Position numbers and translations under genes: made by a program. DNA of 32,109 nucleotides from positions 165,161 to 197,269 of the forward strand of contig NW_019775801.1 of assembly GCF_001039355.2 (NCBI RefSeq). The letters run 5' to 3'. This DNA is from Lingula anatina. Lineage: Eukaryota > Brachiopoda > Lingulata > Lingulida > Lingulidae. Below are positions 1 to 9,754 of the stretch, one piece after another. The notes under the pieces are model-generated. The model was not told the origin of the DNA, made no database searches, and saw nothing but the letters and a program-made list of their open reading frames with translations. The stretch's first letter is position 1. Every line of letters begins with the position of its first letter.

Positions 1-299
1 GGCCATCTTGGATTTGAGGCACAAAATGGCCACCAATTGCTTCCAAATGATCAAAAATGGGTTCCTTGTCCCTTCTTTAGTCAGGTTTGATAATCTATAC
101 ATGTTTCTAGGCCAAAAATTAATGGAAATATGAAATATTATATATTTTGGCACATAATTTGCATAATTTATGCTAATTAATGTATCGATAGAGGGCGTCT
201 CTTTGGATAAAAAATTTTCTTTTGGCCCAAGGAACATTTATGCCAAGTTAGACATTTGTACTACAAAATGCAGCGTTTGGCCATTTTTTGGTCCTTAAC
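1..299. other. AT-rich noncoding DNA left of the LINE
   Basis: No coding signal is visible on either strand. The tract is AT-rich, with several short runs such as TTTGGCCC and GGCCAAAA. It ends where the recognisable LINE reading frame begins, so the LINE 5' truncation point is near base 300. It may be part of another dispersed repeat, but no second copy was found in the window. Confidence 0.4.
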
Positions 300-2750
300 A
301 AGCCTACTATGGGGAGTGCACTCGGTTGGTGAACGACTTGATAGAAAAAACTGAAAAAGAAAACATATCCGGAGTTTTACTACTACTTGACATGGAAAAA
401 GCTTTCGATTCTTTGGAATGGGTTTCCTTTGAAAAAACACTTCACTTTTATAATTTTGGGGAAGAAATAATAAGATGGTTTAGAACACTATATAAGGATA
501 TTTCAAGTTCAATTCAAAATAACGGACACTTGCCCAAATTCTTTGATATCAAAAGAGGAGTAAGACAAGGGGACCCTCTGTCCCCATATCTATTTATCTT
601 GTCATTGGATTACTCAGTTCGGCACTAAAGCATGAGCAAGAAATAAAAGGAATTACTATCGAGGGAAATGAATATCCACCAAGTCAGTACGCAGACGACA
701 CTACGGTTATATTAAGTGATGACAGAGTTTCGCTGGAAAAAACTATGGAGATCATAACCTTATTTGCAGAATGTTCTGGACTATGCACCAATTTTAATAA
801 AACTGAGGCAGTTTGGATTGGATCAAAAAGGGGGGAAAGGGAAACAATAAAAACCAAACTAGAGCTAAAATGGAATCTTGAAGGAAAATTCAAGCTCCTA
901 GGTATAAAATACGACTTGTCCAAAGAAGATATATACCATGAAAACTTCTCTGAAAAACTTCATAAAAACAAAAAAAGAACTCGATGATTGGTCATTTAGA
1001 ACTTTATCCTTGATAGGAAAAATAGTAGTAGTACGAACGATTGCTATGCCACTGCTAATACAAATGCTCACAGTTTTACCAAATCCCGAGGAAAGCTTCT
1101 TCAAGGAATTAGAAAAAATTACTTTTGCTTTTATTTGGGGAAGCGCAATTGATAAAGTAAAAAGATCAACCATGAAAAGAAATTACGAAGAGGGAGAACT
1201 GCGCGCTCCTGACTTTAGGCTTTTAACAAAATCCCTAATAATTACGTGGGTAAAAAAGTATCTAAATGATAATCATAGCAGCGCATGGAAAGTACTTTTG
1301 AAGAAAAACCTAGAAAAAATTGGGGGACGTAATTTTTGGTATCTCACGAAAAATGGCCTTTCACAAACAAAATTTATTTTCAATCCATTTTGGAAAAACG
1401 TTATTTCTGCATGGGCAGAATTACAAGAGAGCCCCGCAGAGTCGACAAGCGACATTTTATCACAACCTATTTGGTATAACGAAAGCGTGAGAATTAATGA
1501 TGTCCCCTATTATTGGAAAAGGTGGTGTGATAAAGGTGTCTTTTTTATATGCGATTTGATTAATGCCTTAGGCGAGTTTTACACTATAGATGAGATCAAT
1601 GCAAAATATCAATCTAACTTTAACTTTCTCGAACACTTAAGTATAAGAAACTCCGTACCACAAAATTGGAGAAAACTATTTGAGGCATGTGGTCATAACA
1701 TAACAGAAGCTAGAAACGAAAATATTTCACTGATTCAGATGAATTAAAAAGTATCACAGGTATTTTAAAAATTGTTCCTTAAAAAGACGTACCCAAGATT
1801 TCAAAATCGCTGGGAGTCAACTCTGCATTATCATAGCGACGATGATATATGGGGGGCGATTTTTGGGGCACCGTTTGAACAAACCGACGATACCCGACTA
1901 CAAGCCCTCCAGTTTAAAATTAACCACAAGTTTTTTTGTACAAATTCTTTTCTATACAAAAGCAAACGAAGGGAGTCAGCAGGATGTACCTTTTGTCATT
2001 TGTCAAAAGAAACACTGAAACACTTATTTTGGGACTGTGTCCATGCATGTGCAAAATATTTGGACACGTTTGATCGGAAGTTTGAAAAAACATTGCGGAC
2101 TCACGATAGAAAGAAAACTAGAATATTTTGTACTGGGTACTCTGAATAAGCAATTGCCCGGTATATATCTTGTCATCCTTTTATTAAAAAATATATTACC
2201 CTTTGTAGGACAAAATTGGAAATCCCCAAATGGTAAAGCACAAAAACATTTATAAAATCATATATAGATATAGACATGTATTCCAATTATTTATGGACTG
2301 AGAAAAAAAGATTAGAAATTACAGAGAAATGGGAGAACGTGAAGCTAATTTTCGAAAATTAGAACATGTGGGGTTTCCCATTTTGTCCATTATAAATGTA
2401 ATTTATATTAAGTCTACACTTTGTTTCTTTTTTCTTCACACTAGTATTTTTATATATTCATATATTTATTTTATTACGGCTCAAAAAAAGCCTTGCATCT
2501 TAGACTTATTAGCCTATTGTCTACCTTTCTGTAAATAGTGGTTGTAAAAAGTGATAGTATACTACATTTTTATTTTTTATACCTTGATAGAAATGACAAA
2601 GTCACAATGATAATACTATGTAGTTGCTCCAAATGTGAGAGGCATGTGTGCGTGTATGGGAGTGAGAGGTTTAGTTAATTATCCTAGTTATTATTTAGTG
2701 TATTATTGGTATATTCTGGAAATAACAAAAAAAAAAAAAAAAAAAAAAAA
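300..2750 (+). mobile_element. 5'-truncated, decayed Tx1/L1-like non-LTR retrotransposon
   Basis: This is the 3' portion of a LINE ORF2. The frame opens near 305 with YYGECTRLVNDLIE, the start of the reverse transcriptase fingers. LLLDMEKAFDSLEW (RT block A) and RGVRQGDPLSPYLFIL (block B) follow. After a frameshift near 600 comes the catalytic QYADDTTVIL at about 692-721, with the YADD box intact. A second frameshift near 960 leads into the thumb and C-terminal region (DDWSFRTLSLIGKI, ending near 1747). A third opens a C-terminal segment with a cysteine-histidine motif, C-X2-C-X9-H-X4-C, at about 1985-2040. A fourth, near 2100, carries the end of the protein. An AT-rich 3' region ends in 24 A residues at 2727-2750. 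The DMEKAFDS, RQGDPLSPYLF and SLIGKI style is that of the Tx1/L1 group. The element is dead: it lacks the endonuclease and ORF1 and has at least four frame breaks. No target-site duplication was identified. Confidence 0.88.
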
Positions 2751-2751
2751 T

Positions 2752-3059
2752 TACCACAACCCTAGATTTCATGACTGTTTCTGATACATCCTAATAATAA
2801 TCTTTTTTATGGCGGGCATGGCATTGCAAAAGTTGTGATTTAGTGAATGAGTTAAAAGGGTTGATTACTACACATTTTTCTATTAGATGTTGTTAAACTT
2901 ATATTGCCTTGACTTATTCTCATACTTTGAGTGAGGTAAACACCATAGTTTGTCAGAACAAAACAATTTATAACTAGCTTTACATAATGTAATTGATTTG
3001 TTTGTTGGACATATTAAATAATTGGTACATTAAATAATCAAATGATCAGGTTTTTACTC
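2752..3059. other. AT-rich noncoding DNA
   Basis: No gene, RNA or repeat could be supported here. The stretch follows the LINE poly(A) tail directly and is AT-rich without long open frames. Confidence 0.4.
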
Positions 3060-3513
3060 TTAAATAGCATACCTAGATAAAATTGAAAGCTTGCTGTTCA
3101 CTCAACTCGCACAACTTAAAATTTCTAAGTTTCCTGTACACTTGTTGCACACTCCTGATGAAATTGTAAGTTTATTGCACACTTTCTGCACACACCTGTT
3201 AAAAAACCAAGTGTCTTGCACATTTTCTGCTCACTCATGACTGAAAAATTACATTTTCTGCACACTTGTTGCATACTCTTGATCAAAGTTTTAGGTTATT
3301 GCACACTCTTTGCATGCTTCTATTGAAATACCAAGTCTCTTGCATACTTTCTGCACACTATCTGTATTATGGAAGTGTGCAGTGGGTGTGCAGCAAGAAA
3401 GAATTTTTATCGCACACTTCTGCACACTCCCCAAAGCTGTCTACTGCACATTCTAGAGTGTGCCGCACGTGAGCAGTACATTTGCAGCACATGTACTGTA
3501 CACTTTTCATTTT
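3060..3513. repeat. Degenerate GCACAC-rich tandem repeat, about 124-bp unit
   Basis: TTGCACACT and TTCTGCACACT motifs recur throughout. Two larger units align end to end. One starts at 3134 (CTGTACACTTGTTGCACACT) and the next at 3258 (CTGCACACTTGTTGCATACT), a period of 124 bp. Both continue through a matching ACCAAGT-CTTGCA stretch. Partial or diverged units flank them up to about 3510. There is no transcript or protein signal. Confidence 0.6.
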
Positions 3514-4560
3514 GCTAAGGGATGAGAAATGCCTCTAAAACATAGACAGTAAAGATGATGCCAATCCCACATATTCAGTTGTGAAGTAGATATCAAAACT
3601 AACTCAAGATTTTTGTGAATTTCTATATTTTATTACATATACTGCAATTATTACTGTCAACATTCAGTTTAAATTTATTCATGGACATATTTAGGTCCAA
3701 GATTTATTTGACATTATGGAAAGATTTAGTGGGTAAACATGAAAACATACCATTAGGTGTATGGAAATTCCTGAATTATCATTGGAGGATGAAGACTTAA
3801 ATTAAGTTGCTGCCTTATTCATAACGTTGTTGCAAAGACTTTTGGTAGCCTACAAGTTCAAATTAAATCTTCGTCATAGAGCATTGAGAGCATAAGAAAA
3901 ATTATAACATGTATAAACAAATATGGACACTTCGTAAGTCAACCTGTAAATGCTAGAGGTTTATCAGGCCTACTGGTAGCAGGCGTGGTTCATAACATCT
4001 TTAAAATATTATTTTCAATAACTAGCAATAATGTTCGTAACCATTTTTTTCTCACGCACTTGCCTTGAAACATTTGTTTTCAATGCTGTGGTAATGAGCT
4101 GCTGGAAGGCCGTCTACTTCTGTTAGAAAGTATTCCTAAACAGGCGTGTGCCATTGGTGCATTTCATCTTGGAAAGATGCCATTATTCTTTGGTCATCTG
4201 GTGTAGCTATACTATAGCCTAAAAATCAAATTGTATGTTTACCAAAAAACTCTGAAAGGAAATGGAATTAAACCTTGCAAAATGAAATATTTAAAGTGCT
4301 AGTATGTGCAGTACATGCTGGGATTTTACAACTCCCACCTAGCACGACAGTTGTCCTATTTTGTGAAAATCGGTTGCATCGTGAATAGGGATAGGGATTT
4401 TTTAAAATTGCATTTGTCATCGCACACCGGGGGTATGACACCTTTAATTGTTTATGTAATAATATATTTACTCCAAGTAGAAATGGAAAATATTTGGTTT
4501 CTTGCTCCCCTCTTCCCCACTTACAGTTTACTAACCTTGTTTTAACCCAGGAGTGTGAAC
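3514..4560. other. Noncoding DNA without recognised features
   Basis: Only short open frames occur (longest about 79 codons, 4306-4545, plus strand). They have no recognisable domain and no supporting splice context. No repeat second copy was found for this stretch. Confidence 0.4.
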
Positions 4561-4964
4561 AAGCAGGTTAAGGTCTGAAGAGAGGCTGTCTGTCTATCCC
4601 CAAAGTGTATAGTCAAGACACAATGGTAAGCACTATATTGTAGAAGTGGGCTGTCTCATGCATGTGACAAAGAACCTGATGTTGTTCCTCCAAGGAGCGC
4701 AGTCGAAGTCCAATACGAGGCACTCATCATCTTCAATGCCCCTCACCCACAACAAGAAAATTTACTTACCTTAAGATGTTCATCCAAGGAATTCTGAGTC
4801 AAAGTCTGAGGGGAGGTGTTCATCATCCTGTAAAAAGAAATAAAAATGAGATTAGATTACTTTCACTTCTCCAACCCCCCTTCCAAAAAAAGTTTACTAA
4901 CCTGAAGTTGTTCATTTGTGGAGTGTAGTCAAATTCCGACAGGAGGCACTCATAATCTTCAATG

Positions 4965-5504
4965 TGTTATGTACCTTTACATATACATATGAGATGAATG
5001 TCCTAAACTTATATAATTTAGAACGCTTAATTCAAGCGTGGGCTCGAAATAGGACATTACGTTTTAAACTTACTCAGTGGATAACGCAATTTGAAATTCC
5101 ACGGTTCGTGTCAGATTTACGTAATGTCGCGCAAAGAAAACCCAAGTCCACATAATGACCAGTTTAATGGTTTATTCGTTGACGATCTCTAACTACATGT
5201 TCTATACGTGAAGCCTCCAACTTCTAAGCCGTCTCCCATAGCTCCGACGAGCGGTCCACTTCGTGTCTTCTTCAGTCTGCCCCCCAATATTATTTCTAGA
5301 CGTCTTTTATACGTATTTCTTATCTATAGGTGGATTCTGTGCTGCAGTATTTGGCGGTACATACTAATTTTAATTATTCAAATTGCACACGTCCACTTAA
5401 GTTACGCAACTACAGGTAAGGCCATAAAACGAGTCGAGTGCACAAGCAATCGACTCTAATCAAATTAATTTACATGTCTGGCAATTATATTTGTGAACAC
5501 TACA
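4965..5504. mobile_element. Solo LTR with 4-bp target-site duplication
   Basis: A 540-bp insertion starts TGTTATGTACC and ends AACACTACA, the TG...CA ends of retroviral-type LTRs. It is flanked by AATG at 4961-4964 and AATG at 5505-5508. Removing it rejoins the interrupted exon-like unit: CTTCAATG on the left, then CCATGTAAACAGAAATAAAAA on the right, which is the normal unit spacer. There is no internal gag-pol, so it is a solo LTR left by LTR-LTR recombination. A 4-bp duplication and TGTTATG start fit Ty3/Gypsy-type elements, but the superfamily is inferred. Its base composition is richer in CG than its neighbours. Confidence 0.75.
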
Positions 5505-5771
5505 AATGCCATGTAAACAGAAATAAAAACAAGATTAGATTTCTTTCACTTCTTCTACTGCCCTTCAAAAAGGTTTATTAACCTGAAGTAGTTCATCTGA
5601 AGAATGTAGTCAATGTCCAATGTCGAGTGGAGTGCTCATCATCTGTTCTGTACAAAGAAATATAAACAAGATTACATTTTTTCAAATTTCATTGTATCTG
5701 TAAAAAGAAAAAAATTTAGATTTTTTTCAATTTAATTTACCTTTTTCCCCCAAAATGTAAAATTTACTAAC

Positions 5772-5834
5772 CTTTAATTGGTGATAAGAAGAGTAGTCAA
5801 TGTCCGAATGGAGGCGCTCATCATCTTCTATGTC
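5772..5834 (-). pseudogene. Best-preserved exon-like unit of the array (acidic 21-residue repeat)
   Basis: This 63-bp block is open in one frame. It is preceded by TTTCTTTTTACAG and followed by GTTAGTAAATT, which look like a splice acceptor and donor. It encodes 21 residues rich in Asp and Glu. Its length is a multiple of three, so skipping or including it would keep frame. No flanking exon of a larger gene was identified, so its status as a real exon is uncertain. Confidence 0.3.
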
Positions 5835-5970
5835 CTGTAAAAAGAAATAAGTACGAGATTAGGTTCTTTTTTTTCAATTTACCTATCCCCCCTAAAAAGT
5901 TTACTAACTTCAAGTTGTTGATAACAAGAGTACGTATTCAATGTCTGACTGGAGACACTCATCATCTTCN

Positions 5971-6773
5971 AAACTTGATTACACCATACACAATAACAGG
6001 TTTACCATCATTTTTATATAATCAACTAACAATATTGTCAAGATGCAGAAAATGTCAAAAGAACACCTTTACATATCTAATTAGTTTAAAAAATGAGACT
6101 GTTAACATGCCTAAGACTTAAATCTGAGGAAAAAACACATATAAAAAAACAAGGCATAACTTCAACAAAACTTAACCAATCAAGCTTATTTTCAAACTAA
6201 ATCTGTATTTCAGTAAGACTGATCACTCCTGTGAATTTCTAGACAATTGGCCAATTGATTTTCCTTAAAATGTGTTATCGGTGGTGCATATATGCTGAAA
6301 AAAAGTTAAAAAACAGAATAGCTTTTATATAAATGGCTTGATCATGCCAATTTTCTAACTTGACCTGTGTACATGTACTATGAATATTCATCAGTTCTGC
6401 AAGTTTCAATCCAAATGTTTTTTCCACATATCATGTTATCGGTGTTGCATATATGCTGGAAAAAAGTGAAAAAAAAACAGCATAACTTTTATAAAAATGA
6501 CCCGATCATGCTGATTTTTTAAACTGACCTGCATATTATGAATATTCATCAGTTCTGTAAGTTTTAAGCTAAGAGGTAAAGCGTTTTTTCACTTATCGTG
6601 TTATCGGTATTGTATATACATGTATGCTGAAAAAAGTGAAAAAAAAAACAGTATATCTTTCATAAAAATGGCCTGATCATGCTGATTTTCGAATGTGACC
6701 TGCGTATTATGAATATTCACCAGTTCTGTAAGTTTCAAGCCAAAAGGTAAAAAGGTTTTCCACTTATCGGTGA
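5971..6773. repeat. Dispersed repeat with three internal units of about 160 bp (copy 1)
   Basis: The first 200 bp (ATTACACCATACACAATAACAGG onward, through ACTGTTAACATGCCTAAGA) match the copy at 31620-32109. Tandem units follow. TGTTATCGGT occurs at 6273, 6434 and 6599, periods of 161 and 165 bp. Each unit contains TGCATATATGCTGAAAAA-like, GCATAACTTT-like, GATCATGCTGATTTT-like and ATGAATATTCATCAGTTCTG-like blocks. No coding capacity is seen. The family is noncoding and multi-locus; it may be a satellite-bearing nonautonomous element. Confidence 0.75.
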
Positions 6774-7143
6774 AAGTGCACGGCAACGACATCGACGACG
6801 GAGACATTAACAGACGCAGGTGAAGGCTGCGAAACAAGAAACAATACACAAAAGGGAAAGACACTCACTCACACTTGAGAGAAAATGCACATCAGCCTTA
6901 GAAGAGAAACACGACAACCAAACAAGCGTGACCTAAACGGGGCATATGAAGGTTTTGGTTCTAGCCTCAAAGGGCATTCAACTTTCAAGAACGACCTAGA
7001 AACATGGGCGTGAGGAATATGACAGAAATGAAAAGAGAGTATGACATGGTGGCACTAACCCATCTCCAGTAGCTTGGATTTCAGTCCATTTACGATTAAT
7101 TTTTCTGTGGCGGTTATTTGAGGTCCGGGCTAAAAGCTGAGTG
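6774..7143. other. Noncoding DNA with moderate GC
   Basis: Beyond the tandem units, base composition shifts to more CG (CAACGACATCGACGACGG). No gene could be recognised. Short minus-strand frames overlap here but carry no known motif. Confidence 0.35.
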
Positions 7144-7476
7144 TTATTTGTACATGTACATTTCCCAGAGCGAAGAGTTCGCATGGATTGAAGGGTCGAA
7201 TTCACAGAAGCACACCCTGGGGAAAAGACGAAACATTCGATGTTTTGTGCTAGTAAAGATGCATTGGCGTAGGATCACATGAGATTTGAAGGCAGTTGCC
7301 CGAAGAAAATCGCTCTCACTTCGCATCCTTTGTACTCCTCTGGAGTGAAACGCAACATGTCCATCCCGCTTCACAATTGCCCGCTCTTCCAATCTTAGAT
7401 TGTCGGCTGGGGGCGTTGCTGTCGTCAGCATCCTGTCAGTTTGAACGCGGGGGTGTCGTATGAGCATGAGGCCCAA
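7144..7476 (-). CDS. Unassigned 110-codon open frame
   Basis: The frame starts at an ATG (MGLMLIRHPRVQ...) in a stretch with more CG than its surroundings and runs 110 codons to a stop. No domain, signal peptide or membrane segment is recognisable. Residue use is rich in Arg and Ser. It lies about 1.2 kb upstream, on the same strand, of the exon-like array, so it might be a first exon or promoter-proximal sequence, but no convincing splice chain was found. It could equally be a chance frame. Confidence 0.15.
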   Translation of the reverse strand: MGLMLIRHPRVQTDRMLTTATPPADNLRLEERAIVKRDGHVAFHSRGVQRMRSESDFLRATAFKSHVILRQCIFTSTKHRMFRLFPRVCFCEFDPSIHANSSLWEMYMYK

Positions 7477-8760
7477 ATTTCATTATTGCATTGTATATAC
7501 ACCTACGTTTGAAATGCATTCAGTGTTTTTATACCTAAACTTTTTTGTTTAAACAGAAAAAAACAAAACAAAACAAAACTAAACAAAAACGCGCAGTTAC
7601 CTCGGAGGGAAGAATCAATGTACGGCTATAATAGTTTTTGGAGGGAAAACACGCATGCCTCTCCCCCAATTATATTTGACAGTGTCCTTGCATCTTGTTG
7701 ACATTATATCAACCTGAAGTTTATAAACCTGCCCCAGGCCATCATTGGACGACCTTGTCCGCTTACACTGGAACACTTATTCACAATATACACTGATCCA
7801 CAATGCACTTTGAAGAAACAGTTTAAATTAGTTATACATCATAATTTCGAACTAAATAATTCCCCACTCTTTAGATATTTACATTTCACTGGAGAAATAA
7901 ATGGAGATTGATCATTAAAATGGCCTTAATTGCTAAAAATAGTTCCCCCTCGATTTTAATGTACAAACACTGTAAGTCACTTACCCAAATCTTGGAAGTT
8001 ATGATGGAAAACAAGCAGCGAGGTTAGATTTTTTCCCGTTTTCGACCGCGTGAGCGGAGTGACCTGACCTCCCTACTTAGTAAGTGTCTGCATGGTCTGT
8101 CCATGTTGTCCGTGTTGTCACTGCCACTGTCATAACTGCCAAAATGTATTTTTGTGTTGCTTTAAATTTACTGAGTGGCTTAGAGGCAGGTTGTTTTCAA
8201 TCACCCAAACCCAATATAGGGGTGCAATTGGGGTTACAGGCATGCTCTTAAAAATATTTAGTGCACAGATTGCAAACTCTATTTGATTATTTTAGAGTCC
8301 CACATGAAAAAGTTTGCATCGTTTGTTACACTCTCCTGGAACCATGAATAATAAAAAATAATTCATCGTCTATCCCCAAAAATGTCACAAATGCAAAATG
8401 TCCAACTGTGAAACGTTTTACTCACGTTGAAAATTCAGTCATCACTGGTTTTGTTCTTTGATTAATCTCCTACAAGTATAACTGTAAAAAAATTATAATA
8501 ATCTTTTGTATAGAGCAGTTTTAATTAAAATCGTTTTTGAGCGACTTTAAATTGCTTGTCAATGAATATTAAAAAAACGGGGAAAATACACTCTACCAAC
8601 AGTAAAATGAGCATTAAATAAATTATTTTCCCCTCGTGATCCAAAAACTATGTCAGGTATGTGAAACTATCATGGAATCACACATATTTTTCGGTCAGCA
8701 ACAGAAAACACTGTTTTCTATTGCACCAAGTACTTGAACAAAATGAAACTTTTGGACCAT
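7477..8760. other. Noncoding stretch with simple repeats
   Basis: An A-rich CAAAA-type simple repeat lies at about 7552-7590. A short TGT/TGC-rich tract at about 8095-8160 gives a cysteine- and histidine-rich peptide in one frame by virtue of its own repetitiveness. Nothing else is supportable. Confidence 0.4.
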
Positions 8761-8768
8761 TTTTCTGG

Positions 8769-8970
8769 GGAACATACGTTACCTATATAGTATTAACCAT
8801 GACACGAAGTCCCTTGGGTTACAGTTTAAATATTTATGAAAAAAACATCCTAACGTCATGTATAATTTACCATGACTGAATCACTACAAAATATATCGGA
8901 ACGCGGTATAAAAATTAAAATTAAATGACCCGGAACATACGTTACCGTACGTTTTTGGAACATACGTTAC
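8769..8970. repeat. Three copies of GGAACATACGTTAC
   Basis: The 14-mer occurs at 8769-8782, 8932-8945 and 8957-8970, always in the same orientation. The last two are 25 bp apart and separated by CGTACG-containing sequence. This is too regular for chance in AT-rich DNA; it is either a small tandem relic or a cluster of binding sites. Confidence 0.55.
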
Positions 8971-9754
8971 TATTTAGGGCTCTTTGAGTAAAGATGCGGT
9001 AAATATTAAAATTGATTTTAATTTGTGACAGTCGTGGATTTTTGTTCTATGCACATATTATTTTAAAAAAGTGAATAAAAATTTGACACTTCAGCATGTA
9101 AAATGCACCTCTATGTGGGGTTTGGGTGAATACGATAGCGAAATTTTACATTTCTATGTACACGCCCGTAACCAGCAATTTCAAAAGGGGATCTTTTACC
9201 AGAAAAAAACTTCGTGAACCTAGATCATATTTTACCCTTTTTTTTCCCCGCCAAAAGGCCGGTTCGTTCGTACCCCCTACCCCTCTTTCCAGCCTGATAC
9301 TACAGTAGCTGCAGTGAGAATACCAGCACATACGCGAAGTATTACTAAATTGTACATGAATTTGATTTGTGTCGCGTCTGGTATTATTTCAGATCATTTT
9401 CAATAAGAGATCTACACACTGACAAGAAAATATCAGGTTATGAAAATACTCCATGTGCCGACTCAAATTAGGAAAATAGTTAATAATTTAAAGTGGTAGA
9501 AAATTTACTCTGAAGATGATTTAATATTTGATTTTCAAATTCTGTACTTGAAGTAATTTTGTGCTCAGATAATAGATTGGGAATTAAAATATGAAGCTTT
9601 TAGTTTAGCATAGTGCGAGGTTGCGGTAGATACTGCTTTATAAAATTGAATTTTGAATTAAAACAAACTACCTGACTGGATAAGTTTATATTTTTGCAAG
9701 ATTCCCGGTAAGAGCTACGACTTGATATACAGATACTTGGCCCCAAGTTGGAAT
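8971..9754. other. AT-rich noncoding DNA
   Basis: No gene or second repeat copy could be supported. The lower part (about 9560-9754) may be the diverged 3' end of the adjoining LINE, but its reading frame is no longer recognisable. Confidence 0.35.

Larger units (their letters stand above)
4680..5969 (-). repeat. Tandem array of exon-like units (about 60 bp plus intron-like spacer)
   Basis: At least six related units lie on the minus strand. The best ones have an intron-like acceptor (T-rich tract ending TTTTTACAG), a core of 58-65 bp, and a donor of the type GTTAGTAAA. The clearest cores are 4770-4827, 4902 to about 4964 (its 5' end cut by the LTR), 5583-5647, 5772-5834 and 5909 to about 5969. 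A weaker one is near 4681-4740. The 5772-5834 unit is 63 bp and open, reading DIEDDERLHSDIDYSSYHQLK. Others share EDDE-L-SD-DY and end in QLQ or QLE-like codons, but several carry 1-2 base indels or stops. The spacers also repeat (GTAAAAAGAAATAAAAA, then TTAGATT and TTTCACTT on the plus strand). The whole exon-plus-intron unit was therefore duplicated. This could be a decayed repetitive-exon gene or a satellite that only resembles exons. Confidence 0.55.

Noticed and set aside
684-1173. Minus-strand frames over the LINE
   Set aside because: Shadows of the plus-strand reverse transcriptase.
4916-5459. Two plus-strand frames in the solo LTR
   Set aside because: They lie inside or cross the edge of the LTR, carry no known domain, and are not expected to code.
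8092-8286. Cysteine-rich metallothionein-like peptide (CPCCPCCHCHCHNC)
   Set aside because: The cysteines come from a short TGT/TGC-rich low-complexity stretch; the rest of the frame has no cysteine pattern and no splice or promoter support.
9146-9331. Overlapping frames on both strands
   Set aside because: Short, no recognisable motif and no splice context.
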